Program-made: the position numbers and the translations under genes
NCBI GenBank assembly: GCA_947070915.1
Contig: CAMTDY010000012.1
Location: 1-30,207 of the forward strand
Length of the DNA: 30,207 nt
Source of the DNA: an uncultured Roseburia sp.
GTDB taxonomy: Bacteria > Bacillota > Clostridia > Lachnospirales > Lachnospiraceae
Direction: 5' to 3'
Part shown: positions 7,399 to 16,036 of the stretch, piece after piece
Position numbering within the stretch: the stretch's first letter is position 1
Layout of the letters: every line of letters begins with the position of its first letter
Notes under the pieces: model-generated
What the model was told of the DNA's origin: nothing
Database searches by the model: none
The model's input: the letters and a program-made list of their open reading frames with translations, nothing else

Positions 7399-8751
7399 CT
7401 GCCCTGCCAGAATTCCCTTGTTGGTGCAATGGAGATAGCCGATGGCAGTAAACAGCAGCATGGTCTCAAGATTTACCGTAAAAAATACATCGTGAAAGCA
7501 CATCAGAAAGATCAGTATAGATACTGTCAGTGAGGCAAAAAATAAGTAGTTCTCGCTGACGTTTTCTTTTTGCCGGAGTTTTCCTGCGGACTGCAGGAAG
7601 ACCAGCAGGAAAAAGGCGCCCATCACGCAAAAGCCGACGGCCCCGGTTTCCACCAGGAGGGAGAGATAACCATTGTGGGTGACATACTGGGTCTCGGCCA
7701 GATAGCTGTCCGGATACTTATCTGTCGCATAGGGAAGGGCGCTCCGTACAGAAAAGCCGAACAGGGGTTTATCTTTATACAGAGAGATATAATTTTTCCA
7801 TATGGTAGAGCGGTTATTTGTGATGTTATCGGTGCCCACATCCTCACGGACCATATCATTTACAGCCCGCTCCGGTTCCATCATCTGCCCGATCTGACGC
7901 AGCGGGAAAAAGATCAAAGAGTAGACCGCGATCATGGCGGCCAGGGCGAGGAGCACCCTCTTCGTACTCCGGATAAAAAATCTACCCAGACCGGCTTCTT
8001 CCCCAGTGCGGTGCTGCCGGTAGGTGATGAGGACCACGGTAAATAAGATCGTGCCTGCTGCTGCGATAAAGATCGTCCTGGAGTTAGACATGATGATATA
8101 ACAGGTATTGATAACAATACTTGCCCAGCAGTAGATTTTCAGTGGGCGGGAATTGGTCTTTCGGATCGTAAAAAGCAGAAGCAGGATCAGGATCAGGGAG
8201 GTGAAGGCGGCGAAATTCGGGTCCGAAAACAACCCAAACAGCCTTCCGTCGACGATGCCCTGCCGTAGTCGCTGTCCTTCCGGATTCAGTATCGTGTAGT
8301 GGATATTTTTTATATACTGCCAGAGGGAGGCGACGCATGCTATATTCCAGAAAAAAGAAGTGAAAAAGGCCGTGAAACGGAGACAGCGCATAAGCCTGTC
8401 CTCCTTTATGATCTTTGGCAGAAAATAAAAAAGGATCAGCTGTGAGGCAAAGGTGGCCATCCCAAGGATATTCCCCGTCAGCTCATATTTGTAATTCAGC
8501 AGGGAAGAGATGCCGAGAACTAGGATAAATACACCGAGAAGGATGGACTGGGCGTCCGGTCTCCGGTTGTTTCTTAATATATAAAGGCAGCAAAGGGAGA
8601 GAATTCCCCCTCCGATGATGATGGATTTATACAAAATATCTGCCGCTGGTCCTTCCCACAGAACGGATGTTGGCACAAACCGGGTTGAAACGCTGTACAG
8701 TGCATAAAAGATAATATAACAGCAGATAATCTGTTGTAGTCTGGTTTTCAT
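7390..8751 (-). CDS. Wzy/O-antigen ligase-like polymerase
   Basis: The 453-residue polytopic membrane protein has roughly ten to twelve hydrophobic segments and is of the O-antigen ligase/polymerase (Wzy_C) type. Diagnostic stretches are GLFSDPNFAAFTSLILIL, the short loop MSNSRTIFIAAAGT, and the large outside loop with NNRSTIWKNYISLY and THNGYLSLLVETGAVGF. It would join repeat units or attach the finished glycan on the outer face of the membrane. ATG 8751 is used because GGGGGA lies about 6 bases upstream. The longer frame starts at a TTG inside the operator palindrome at 8785-8802, downstream of the -10, and is unlikely. The gene is transcribed opposite to all its functional partners. Confidence 0.88.
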   Translation of the reverse strand: MKTRLQQIICCYIIFYALYSVSTRFVPTSVLWEGPAADILYKSIIIGGGILSLCCLYILRNNRRPDAQSILLGVFILVLGISSLLNYKYELTGNILGMATFASQLILFYFLPKIIKEDRLMRCLRFTAFFTSFFWNIACVASLWQYIKNIHYTILNPEGQRLRQGIVDGRLFGLFSDPNFAAFTSLILILLLLFTIRKTNSRPLKIYCWASIVINTCYIIMSNSRTIFIAAAGTILFTVVLITYRQHRTGEEAGLGRFFIRSTKRVLLALAAMIAVYSLIFFPLRQIGQMMEPERAVNDMVREDVGTDNITNNRSTIWKNYISLYKDKPLFGFSVRSALPYATDKYPDSYLAETQYVTHNGYLSLLVETGAVGFCVMGAFFLLVFLQSAGKLRQKENVSENYLFFASLTVSILIFLMCFHDVFFTVNLETMLLFTAIGYLHCTNKGILAGQSS

Positions 8752-8780
8752 AATGATCCCCCGTTTCTTCCTTAAAGTAC

Positions 8781-8802
8781 ACTCTTGAGAGTATACTCTC
8801 AA
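8781..8802. promoter_or_regulatory. Operator-like palindrome between divergent promoters
   Basis: TTGAGAGTATACTCTCAA (8785-8802) is a perfect 18-bp palindrome. A second, overlapping inverted repeat ACTCT-TG-AGAGT occupies 8781-8792, so three alternating half-sites are present. It covers the -10 of the minus-strand promoter and ends 3 bases before the -35 of the plus-strand promoter, the geometry of a repressor site that could act on both. No regulator next door is an obvious partner. Confidence 0.7.
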
Positions 8803-8818
8803 ATGTTGATTTTTTCAA
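8790..8818 (-). promoter_or_regulatory. Promoter of the polymerase-like gene
   Basis: Read on the minus strand this is TTGAAA (8813-8818), a 17-base spacer, and TATACT (8790-8795), close to sigma-A consensus. The -10 lies inside the palindrome at 8785-8802. Confidence 0.75.
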
Positions 8819-8834
8819 CTTTTTTTTATATAAT
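8806..8834 (+). promoter_or_regulatory. Promoter of the dehydratase-TagB-EAL operon
   Basis: TTGATT (8806-8811), a 17-base spacer, and TATAAT (8829-8834) form a strong plus-strand promoter about 50 bases before the dehydratase start. Its -35 overlaps the spacer of the minus-strand promoter, and the two -35 hexamers lie back to back inside GTTGA-N5-TCAAC (8805-8819). Confidence 0.8.
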
Positions 8835-8891
8835 AATTGTAATAAAGGAAAATAATGAGAAAAGTATGAATAGAACTATGGAGGAAGAAGG

Positions 8892-10862
8892 ATGCTCTGG
8901 TTTAAAAAATATGTGGAAAGCGGCAGATTGTCTACGGTCTACCGGATCCTGCTGGTGATCTGGGACGCGGCCTGTATCAATCTGTGTTCTTTTGCGGCAT
9001 TGTTCATCCGCTATGAGCTGAGATGGGACCGGTTCATAAAAAGCGGCATCACGTCAGATTATCCCCAGGGATATGTGACGACACTGCAGGAACTTATCAT
9101 TATCAATACACTGATCACCCTGCTGATCTTTGCCCTGTTCCGTCTCTATAACAGCCTCTGGCGTTATGCCAGTCTCGGTGAGGTGCTGAATATCGCCGTG
9201 GCATGTGTGCTGTCTGCGGTGGTTCATTTTCTGACGGTGTTCGGAACTTACCGGAGACTGCCCAGGTCTTATTTTGTGATCTATCTGCTGCTTCTGTTTA
9301 TCATGACGCTGGGCGTCCGTTTTTCCTACCGGATCATCCGGCTGTTGTACAACGAAAATGTCCACGGCGTGGGAATGCGTAATACGATGGTGATCGGAGC
9401 GGGGGAATCCGGCAATATCGTGATCAATGAGCTGAAAATGAGCAAAAAACTGGACAGCAATATCTGTTGTATCATCGACGACAATAAATCCAAGCACAAT
9501 ACCTTTATCAATGGTGTGAAGGTGATCGGAGGCAGGGAACGGATCCTGGATGCGGCGAAGTATTTTTCCATCAATGAGATCGTAGTCGCCATGCCAAGCG
9601 CACCGAAAAAGGATGTAAAAGAGATCCTGGAGCTGTGTCAGCAGACCGGAGCGGAGTTAAAGATCCTTCCGGGGGTGTATCAGTTTGTAAATGGTGAGGC
9701 GGCAGTGGAAAAGCTGCGCCCGGTCCAGATCGAGGATCTTCTGGGGCGGGAGCCGGTGAAGACAAACCTTGAGTCCATCACCGGTTATGTAAAAAATAAG
9801 GTGGTGCTGGTCACTGGGGGAGGCGGCTCCATAGGAAGCGAGCTGTGCCGGCAGCTGGCGGCGAACCAGCCGAAGATGTTGATCATTTTCGATGTATATG
9901 AAAACAATGCCTACGACATCCAGCAGGAGCTGCGGGCGAAATACCCCCATATGCATCTGGAGGTTCTGATCGGTTCTGTGCGCAATACCAGCCGGGTGGA
10001 TAAGATTTTTGAACAATACCGGCCGGATATCGTCTATCATGCGGCAGCTCACAAGCATGTGCCTCTGATGGAGGACAGCCCAAATGAGGCGGTCAAAAAT
10101 AATGTGTTTGGCACCTATAAGACCGCTCTGGCGGCGGATAAGTATGGCGCAAAAAAATTTGTGCTCATTTCCACCGATAAGGCAGTAAATCCCACAAATA
10201 TCATGGGAGCTTCCAAACGGATCTGTGAAATGATCGTACAGGGGCTGAACCGTCAGTCCTCTACGGATTTTGTGGCAGTCCGTTTCGGAAATGTTCTGGG
10301 TAGCAATGGAAGCGTGATCCCGTTGTTTAAGAAGCAGATTGAGGCGGGGGGACCGGTGACGGTGACAGACAAAAACATCATCCGGTATTTTATGACGATT
10401 CCAGAGGCGGTCTCTCTGGTACTGCAGGCGGGAGCTTTTGCCAAAGGCGGCGAGATCTTTGTTCTTGATATGGGAGAGCCGGTGAAGATTGATGACCTGG
10501 CAAGGAATCTGATCAAGCTTTCCGGCTATGTACCCGACGAGGACATTAAGATTGTTTACACTGGGCTTCGTCCGGGAGAAAAACTGTATGAGGAGATCCT
10601 TATGGATGAGGAGGGGCTGAGAGAGACGGAAAATGCCCTGATCCATATCGGTAAGCCGATTGAGTTTGACGAAGCCGCTTTTTTTGACCGGCTGGAGAGG
10701 CTGTATGAAGAGGTGTACAACGAGGTTCCTAATATAAAAGAAATCATTTCAGATCTCGTACCTACCTACCACATAAAAGAAGAGGAACGCAGACGGGAGA
10801 AAAAGAGCCTGGATCACAAATTTACAGATTTTTATGAATCCAGCAAAAAACTTCCGCATTAA
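8892..10862 (+). CDS. Membrane-bound nucleotide-sugar 4,6-dehydratase (CapD/WbpM/PglF family)
   Basis: The 656-residue protein has about four N-terminal membrane helices (residues 10-150) and a first Rossmann-like domain starting VIGAGESGNIVINEL. The SDR dehydratase domain opens with VTGGGGSIGSELCRQL, the NAD(P) loop. Catalytic residues in STDKAVNPTNIMGASKR carry Met in place of the usual Tyr before the Lys, which is normal for this family (known for WbpM/FlaA1). The likely reaction is UDP-GlcNAc to a UDP-4-keto-6-deoxy sugar, the first step to sugars such as bacillosamine, QuiNAc or FucNAc. Length is in the usual 600-660 range. GGAGGAAGAAGG sits directly before ATG 8892. No matching aminotransferase or acetyltransferase is in the window, so the final sugar is unknown. 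Confidence 0.92.
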   Translation: MLWFKKYVESGRLSTVYRILLVIWDAACINLCSFAALFIRYELRWDRFIKSGITSDYPQGYVTTLQELIIINTLITLLIFALFRLYNSLWRYASLGEVLNIAVACVLSAVVHFLTVFGTYRRLPRSYFVIYLLLLFIMTLGVRFSYRIIRLLYNENVHGVGMRNTMVIGAGESGNIVINELKMSKKLDSNICCIIDDNKSKHNTFINGVKVIGGRERILDAAKYFSINEIVVAMPSAPKKDVKEILELCQQTGAELKILPGVYQFVNGEAAVEKLRPVQIEDLLGREPVKTNLESITGYVKNKVVLVTGGGGSIGSELCRQLAANQPKMLIIFDVYENNAYDIQQELRAKYPHMHLEVLIGSVRNTSRVDKIFEQYRPDIVYHAAAHKHVPLMEDSPNEAVKNNVFGTYKTALAADKYGAKKFVLISTDKAVNPTNIMGASKRICEMIVQGLNRQSSTDFVAVRFGNVLGSNGSVIPLFKKQIEAGGPVTVTDKNIIRYFMTIPEAVSLVLQAGAFAKGGEIFVLDMGEPVKIDDLARNLIKLSGYVPDEDIKIVYTGLRPGEKLYEEILMDEEGLRETENALIHIGKPIEFDEAAFFDRLERLYEEVYNEVPNIKEIISDLVPTYHIKEEERRREKKSLDHKFTDFYESSKKLPH

Positions 10863-10864
10863 TT

Positions 10865-12031
10865 ATGAAAAAAATGGGAAAAATATTAAAAAAGATATTT
10901 ATCGTGGTTTTTCGGCTGCTTCCACTGAGAAAGGCTGTTATCTTTGAGAGCCATCCGGACTTTTCGGATAATTCCTACGCTTTGTACCGGGAGTTTTTAA
11001 GAAGAGGGATTCAGAAACGGTACCGCCTGTACTGGATGAAGACCTTTCGGGGCGGTGAAGTGCCAGAGATTCCCGAAGGGGTGGCTGTCTTTGAAAATGA
11101 GCCTGCAGGGCTGGCAGAGACAATCCGCAGGACCTATATCCTGAATACGTCAAAGTATATCATCGACTGTAACTCCTTTGTCTACAAGAGGAGAAAAGGG
11201 CAGATCCGTATCCATCTGGGGCATGGAATGCCAGTAAAGATGGATCTGAATTACAGCAGAAAATTTGGAGACTGTGATAAGTACCTGGTGCTGTCAGAGT
11301 TCTGGAAAGAAATCTATACAAAGCAGATCCTTGTCCCGGAGCAGAAGTTATGTTATCTGGGATATCCGAGGAATGATGTGCTGGTACATCCCTCATCCTG
11401 TCCGGCATGGGAGAAAGCGGTGGCGGATTACCGCAGGGTGATCGTCTGGATGCCGACCTACCGCCAGCACCGGCGGCATATGGAGGGAGCCATGTCAAAT
11501 GAGTATCCCTATGGTATGCCCTGTATCCACGACGGAGAGGAGCTGGAAGCCTTTCACCGGGTGCTCTGTGAGAATAATGTCCTGATATTGTTCCGGCCCC
11601 ATCCGGTTCAGGAACTGTCCCTGTTCCGGGACAGCGGATTGACACATATCAGGATCGCGGATGACTCCTATCTGGATGAATTTCAGATGACGCTTTATGA
11701 GCTTCTGGCACTTTCCGGGGGACTGATCACCGATTATTCCTCCGTGTATTTTGACTATCTTCTGACAGATCAGCCGGTGGCGCTTACCATCGAGGACAGG
11801 GAGGAATATTTCCGGCATTTTACCCCGGCATTTCCAGATTATAAAGCGTATATCAAGGGAGCTTACATGGAGAGCACAGAGGATCTTATCCGGTTTGTCC
11901 AGGAAACAGCGGAGGATACTGACACAGGCAGGTCAGAGCGGATGCGGGCAAAAAAGATGTTCCATTCTTATGTGGATGGAAAGTCAGCGGAACGGATCGC
12001 TGATATGCTGGAAGAAGAATATGGATTGTAG
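10865..12031 (+). CDS. CDP-glycerol:glycerophosphotransferase-like (TagB/TagF family)
   Basis: The 388-residue protein carries the family motifs HLGHGMPVKMD, YLGYPRNDVL, VIVWMPTYRQH, LFRPHPVQE and GLITDYSSVYFDYLL. Enzymes of this family transfer glycerol-phosphate or ribitol-phosphate units from CDP donors to lipid-linked sugars, at the cytoplasmic membrane face. The length is near that of TagB (single-unit primase) and much shorter than TagF (polymerase), so one phosphodiester addition per repeat is plausible. ATG 10865 starts 2 bases after the dehydratase stop and has no good ribosome site, so it probably depends on translational coupling. ATG 10874 is an alternative. Together with the LicD pair it points to a glycan rich in phosphodiesters. 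Confidence 0.88.
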   Translation: MKKMGKILKKIFIVVFRLLPLRKAVIFESHPDFSDNSYALYREFLRRGIQKRYRLYWMKTFRGGEVPEIPEGVAVFENEPAGLAETIRRTYILNTSKYIIDCNSFVYKRRKGQIRIHLGHGMPVKMDLNYSRKFGDCDKYLVLSEFWKEIYTKQILVPEQKLCYLGYPRNDVLVHPSSCPAWEKAVADYRRVIVWMPTYRQHRRHMEGAMSNEYPYGMPCIHDGEELEAFHRVLCENNVLILFRPHPVQELSLFRDSGLTHIRIADDSYLDEFQMTLYELLALSGGLITDYSSVYFDYLLTDQPVALTIEDREEYFRHFTPAFPDYKAYIKGAYMESTEDLIRFVQETAEDTDTGRSERMRAKKMFHSYVDGKSAERIADMLEEEYGL

Positions 12032-12066
12032 AATGAATTTTGTTGCTTTGTGAAGGAGAGATAAAA

Positions 12067-14007
12067 TTGGATTACGCCAATATGAACTATATCATATATT
12101 TTGATTATGCTTCTCTGGTCGTCATGTCAGTGCTGATCATTTCTTTTTATATGATCAAACATATCAATAATATGCAGAACCGGATGCTGAAAGTTATGCT
12201 GTGGAGCCACTTTCTTGTGATTGGTTTGGATATCATCATTGTGATCGGCCCCAGGCTTACCCTGCCATTTCTCTATCAGATGCTGTATGGTTCTTATCTG
12301 TGCTATTTTCTGCTGCACAACGTAACTGCATTTGCTTTTTTCTTCTATTGCTGTTTTATAGTGGACCAGTACGGCATGGGGAAGCGGTGGCTTCAGATCA
12401 TAACCTGTCTTCCGATGATGGGCATTTTTGCGCTGGTGGCAACGAATTTCTGGACAGGCTGGATCTTTCGTCTGGATGAGGATTTAAGGTACTACCGTGG
12501 ATCCCTGATCCTGGTAGCCTATGCTGTTGTGCTGTTCTATGTTCTGCTGTCCCTGGTGATGATCAGCAAATACCAGGAAAGACTGTCCTGGCTTCAGAGG
12601 GTGGTTACATATTTCTATATTATGCTCTGTCTTGTAAGTGCCGGGGTTCAGTTTTTTTATCCAAAGCTTCTGGTAGAATGTTTTGGCATGACGGTGGCGC
12701 TTATGATCCTGTTCTTTTCCACATCGAAATTAGCCAATTTTTATGACGAGGATTTCAAAGTGCTGAACCGCCACGCATTTATGGATATTATTGAAAGCAG
12801 CTTAAACTGGACCGGAAGCCGGTACCTTTTCGTGATCAAAGTCCATGATTTTCAGCTGTACCGGGTCACTCTGGGAAAGGATTTTCAAGAGAGGCTGGCC
12901 CGGACGGTAATCCTGTATCTGCAGGAAGCGTTTCCCCAGGGGTATGTATTTCACTATACCAACAGCCAGTTTCTGCTCTCCTTTCAGAAAGATTTCGGAC
13001 CAGAGAAGGCAGACAGCGTGCTGCAGCGGCTGAACGAGAGATTCAGCGGGGCATGGCAGATCGGGGACAATCAGATCCGGTGTGCTTACCATATCGGTAT
13101 GTTTTCCTGTGGGAAGGAAGAAGAGATCAACCAGGCAGGGAAGCTGAAAGAGTGTCTGGATTATATCAATGACTATTCCCGTCTTATCGATCATCCGGTT
13201 CTGACGGTGAAAGATATGAAGATCGGGGCGGTGGCCCGGAGTCTCCTGGTGCAGAAATTGATCCGGGAAGCAGTGGACCAGGACGGATTTGAGATGTATT
13301 ACCAGCCAATCTACTCAGTGGAGGAAAAACGTGTGGTGTCGGCGGAAGCGCTGATCCGTCTGAAAAACACAGATCATGGATTTATTTCTCCGGAAGAATT
13401 CATCCCCATCGCGGAACAGAACGGGCTTATCATGAAGATTGGGGAATTTGCTTTTCGGTCCGTGTGCCGGTTTATCCGGGCGCAGGGACTGGAACAGTAT
13501 GGCATCCGCTTTATTGAGGTGAACCTGTCTGTGGTTCAGTGTATGCAGGAGAGGCTTCACAAGCAGCTTCTGGATATCATGGCAGAGTATGGGGTAGAGC
13601 CGGATCAGATCAATCTGGAGATCACGGAAACTGCCGAGGTAACCCAGATGGGGGCCTTTCAGGATAATGTCTCTGCGCTGAATCAGCAGGGCATAGGCTT
13701 TTCTCTCGATGACTATGGAACTGGATATTCAAATATCGGTTTCTTATATAAATTTCCTTTTCGCATTGTAAAAATCGACAAGAGCCTTTTATGGGGGGCT
13801 TTTGAGAATGAAAAAGCGATGATCACACTGGAGAGCAGCATCGACCTTGCCAAGCGGCTGAATCTCCAGGTAGTGGTAGAGGGCGTTGAAAGTGAAGAGC
13901 ATCAGGATAAGCTGACGGAGTTGGGCTGCGATTATCTTCAGGGATATTATTTTTCAAAACCGGTGCCGGAATCCGAGTTTATTCATTTTGTGCAGCAGCA
14001 GTGTTAG
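12067..14007 (+). CDS. Membrane c-di-GMP phosphodiesterase: 7TM-like sensor, degenerate GGDEF, EAL
   Basis: The 646-residue protein starts with about seven hydrophobic helices (residues 1-215), then a GGDEF-like domain (about 225-385) in which the expected GGDEF position reads TNSQF, so cyclase activity should be absent. The EAL domain (about 400-646) keeps the catalytic set: SAEALIRL (EAL itself), NLSV, EITETAEV, SLDDYGTGYSN, KIDKSLL and VVEGVES. It should therefore hydrolyse c-di-GMP. TTG 12067 is chosen because AAGGAGAG lies about 6 bases upstream; ATG 12082 is the alternative. It is 35 bases behind the TagB-like gene and probably in the same operon, which suggests c-di-GMP control linked to surface polysaccharide. 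Confidence 0.88.
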   Translation: MDYANMNYIIYFDYASLVVMSVLIISFYMIKHINNMQNRMLKVMLWSHFLVIGLDIIIVIGPRLTLPFLYQMLYGSYLCYFLLHNVTAFAFFFYCCFIVDQYGMGKRWLQIITCLPMMGIFALVATNFWTGWIFRLDEDLRYYRGSLILVAYAVVLFYVLLSLVMISKYQERLSWLQRVVTYFYIMLCLVSAGVQFFYPKLLVECFGMTVALMILFFSTSKLANFYDEDFKVLNRHAFMDIIESSLNWTGSRYLFVIKVHDFQLYRVTLGKDFQERLARTVILYLQEAFPQGYVFHYTNSQFLLSFQKDFGPEKADSVLQRLNERFSGAWQIGDNQIRCAYHIGMFSCGKEEEINQAGKLKECLDYINDYSRLIDHPVLTVKDMKIGAVARSLLVQKLIREAVDQDGFEMYYQPIYSVEEKRVVSAEALIRLKNTDHGFISPEEFIPIAEQNGLIMKIGEFAFRSVCRFIRAQGLEQYGIRFIEVNLSVVQCMQERLHKQLLDIMAEYGVEPDQINLEITETAEVTQMGAFQDNVSALNQQGIGFSLDDYGTGYSNIGFLYKFPFRIVKIDKSLLWGAFENEKAMITLESSIDLAKRLNLQVVVEGVESEEHQDKLTELGCDYLQGYYFSKPVPESEFIHFVQQQC

Positions 14008-14053
14008 TACAACGAAAATTTGAAGCCGCTCTTGAACTAAGATACGTGTTCCG

Positions 14054-14082
14054 TTCACAATGGGATTTTTGCTGCATATATT
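14054..14082 (+). promoter_or_regulatory. Possible promoter of the LysM-GH18 gene
   Basis: TTCACA (14054-14059), 17 bases and TATATT (14077-14082) form a moderate sigma-A-like promoter. A leader hairpin CTGCCG-TC-CGGCAG follows at 14094-14107. Sporulation sigma sites were not convincingly seen. Confidence 0.35.
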
Positions 14083-14179
14083 ATTCATGACACCTGCCGT
14101 CCGGCAGCAGGATCCCGGTGACTCCGGAATCGTTGTATTGGTTTTTGATCGGGCGGCGCGAAATAAAAGAAGGGCTGTT

Positions 14180-15304
14180 ATGGAAATCTATGTAGTGAGG
14201 CCGGGAGATTCCGTGGACCGGATCGCCCAGGAATTTTCTGTGCCAGCAGAGAGTATCATCTGGAACAACCAGCTGGTCTTTCCCTATCCTCTGGCAGTGG
14301 GGCAGGCGCTTCTGGTGGGAGAGTATGATGAGACGGCAGATCCAAGGAGGATTGACGCCGGGGGATATGCCTATACTTATATTAGTAACTGGGTTCTGCG
14401 GCAGACCATGCCTTTTTTAAACCGGCTTTTTATCTTTTCCTACGGCTTTACCCTGGAGGGGGCGCTGGTCTATCCGCCCAGGGATGAGAGCTGGATGATC
14501 GCGCTGTGCCAGGAAAATGGAACGATGCCGGTACTGACCCTCACCCCCTTTGGCAGCGACGGCAGATTTAACAATAATCTGATCCATCAGCTGGTCACCA
14601 GTGACGCAGTGTCTGATGAACTTTTAGAAAATCTGGTGTCAGTCATGCAGGAAAAGGGTTATGGCGGCATCGACATTGATTTTGAATATATTCTGGCAGA
14701 AGACAGGGATGCTTTTACCGCTTTTGTGGAGAAGACCGTCAGGAGGATGCACGAAAGCGGCTTTGTGGTATCCGTTGCCCTGGCTCCCAAAACTTCGGCG
14801 GACCAGAAGGGGCTTTTGTATGAGGGGAAAGATTATGGGGCTTTGGGAAATGCAGCAGATGAGGTGCTGCTGATGACTTATGAGTGGGGATATAAATACG
14901 GCCCCCCTATGGCAGTCGCCCCCCTGAATATGGTACGGCGGGTAGTAGATTATGCGGTGACTGAGATCGATCCGGCCAAGATCAATCTGGGAGTGCCCAA
15001 TTATGGTTATGACTGGCCTCTTCCCTTTGTGCGCGGGGAGACGGAGGCGAGAACCATCGGGAATGTGGAGGCGGTGCAGATCGCTATCCAGAACGGCGCA
15101 GAGATCCGTTTTGATGAGACAGCGCGAAGTCCGTATTTTGAATATCTGGATGAGAGCGGAACAGAGCATGTGGTCTGGTTTGAAGACGCCAGAAGCATCC
15201 GCGATAAATATGCCCTTCTCCCGGAATACGGTCTCAAGGGGATTGGCGTTTGGCAGATCATGCGTTGGTTTCGGGGGATGTGGCTGACAGAGCAGTTACG
15301 TTGA
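14180..15304 (+). CDS. LysM-GH18 spore-type peptidoglycan glucosaminidase (SleL/YaaH-like)
   Basis: The 374-residue protein starts at once with a LysM domain (MEIYVVRPGDSVDRIAQEFS to QALLVGE, residues 1-50). A family 18 hydrolase domain follows (about 60-374) with the catalytic strand YGGIDIDFEYI, whose Glu is the expected acid; the usual first Asp of DxxDxDxE is Gly here. VALAPKTSADQKG and LLMTYEWGYKYGPP are also typical. SleL/YaaH enzymes cleave cortex fragments after spore germination and, as here, lack a signal peptide because they are packed into the spore coat. One LysM rather than two is present. ATG 14180 has AGAAGGG about 6 bases upstream; the longer frame from 14060 adds nothing recognisable. 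Its last 47 bases overlap the convergent TetR gene. Confidence 0.85.
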   Translation: MEIYVVRPGDSVDRIAQEFSVPAESIIWNNQLVFPYPLAVGQALLVGEYDETADPRRIDAGGYAYTYISNWVLRQTMPFLNRLFIFSYGFTLEGALVYPPRDESWMIALCQENGTMPVLTLTPFGSDGRFNNNLIHQLVTSDAVSDELLENLVSVMQEKGYGGIDIDFEYILAEDRDAFTAFVEKTVRRMHESGFVVSVALAPKTSADQKGLLYEGKDYGALGNAADEVLLMTYEWGYKYGPPMAVAPLNMVRRVVDYAVTEIDPAKINLGVPNYGYDWPLPFVRGETEARTIGNVEAVQIAIQNGAEIRFDETARSPYFEYLDESGTEHVVWFEDARSIRDKYALLPEYGLKGIGVWQIMRWFRGMWLTEQLR

Positions 15305-15833
15305 GAAGGAGTTTCTCAGCAAAGAGGGCAATTTCTTCTGTGGGTTCCTGCAGTCCGTTGTCCAGCCAGCAGCCTAACATACCACCATAACCGTGGGCGA
15401 GAAAATAGTACAGCCATTTTTTCTGTGTCTCGGTGAGATGAGGAAAGAATTTCTGGATCAGAAAGGAAGCGTTTTCATAGCAGACCGAAAGGATCCGGGA
15501 GGTGAATTGGGGATCACCGTGGGAAGAGCCCACAATCTGAAACCATTCACCTCTCTTTTTCAGGTGTTCTAACAGCTGGATAAAGCTCTCCCGGATGCTG
15601 AGCTGCTTAAACTGGGACAGGCTGTCAAGAAGTTCCTCTAAAAATTCCTCCTCCAGTTTCAGCAGAAGATCGAATGCATCTTCATAATATTTATAAAAGG
15701 TGGCGCGGTTGATCTCTGCCATCTCGCAGATCTTTGTGACGGTGATCTTGGAGACGGGCTGTTCTTTCAGCAGCTGGATAAAACTCTCCCGGATCATCTT
15801 TTTCGTATACCTTGTTCTTGCATCGATTCCCAT
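15258..15833 (-). CDS. TetR/AcrR-family transcriptional regulator
   Basis: The 191-residue protein has the TetR helix-turn-helix: SKITVTKICEMAEINRATFYKYYEDAFDLL at about residues 25-55, written here only in part as a landmark (TKICEMAEINRATFYKYY). The rest is an all-helical ligand or dimer domain that resembles the DhaS/TetR_C_7 group. ATG 15833 (GIDARTRYTKKMIRES) is chosen over the longer frame to 15917, whose N-terminal residues (PPRGFEPC) do not fit the family; AAGGGG lies 9 bases upstream. It is divergent from the RND transporter and is the natural candidate to repress it. The 3' end overlaps the convergent LysM-GH18 gene by 47 bases. Confidence 0.88.
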   Translation of the reverse strand: MGIDARTRYTKKMIRESFIQLLKEQPVSKITVTKICEMAEINRATFYKYYEDAFDLLLKLEEEFLEELLDSLSQFKQLSIRESFIQLLEHLKKRGEWFQIVGSSHGDPQFTSRILSVCYENASFLIQKFFPHLTETQKKWLYYFLAHGYGGMLGCWLDNGLQEPTEEIALFAEKLLLNVTALSATSPETNA

Positions 15834-16007
15834 TGCAGATATCCCCTTTCCATCAAGTATGCTTAGGATAAAACAGGGTTCAAAGCCGCGCGGTGGATCG
15901 GATGCCGCGGTGCCCATATCCTCAAAAAATATTAAACAAATTTAGAAAAAATGTTGCGCATCTTACAGAATGTAAAATACTGTTGGTTGTAATTTTAGCT
16001 GTGAATG

Positions 16008-16036
16008 ATTATAATATAACGCTGTAAGAAAGTCAA
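16008..16036 (-). promoter_or_regulatory. Promoter of the TetR-family gene
   Basis: On the minus strand it reads TTGACT (16031-16036), a 17-base spacer and TATAAT (16008-16013). This is near consensus and gives a leader of about 165 bases. Confidence 0.8.

Noticed and set aside
9657..10646. Minus-strand 329-codon frame
   Set aside because: It lies wholly inside the dehydratase gene, shows no domain and is rich in His/Arg, as expected for an antisense shadow.
15834..15917. N-terminal extension of the TetR regulator
   Set aside because: The 28 added residues have no TetR resemblance and AAGGGG is placed for ATG 15833.
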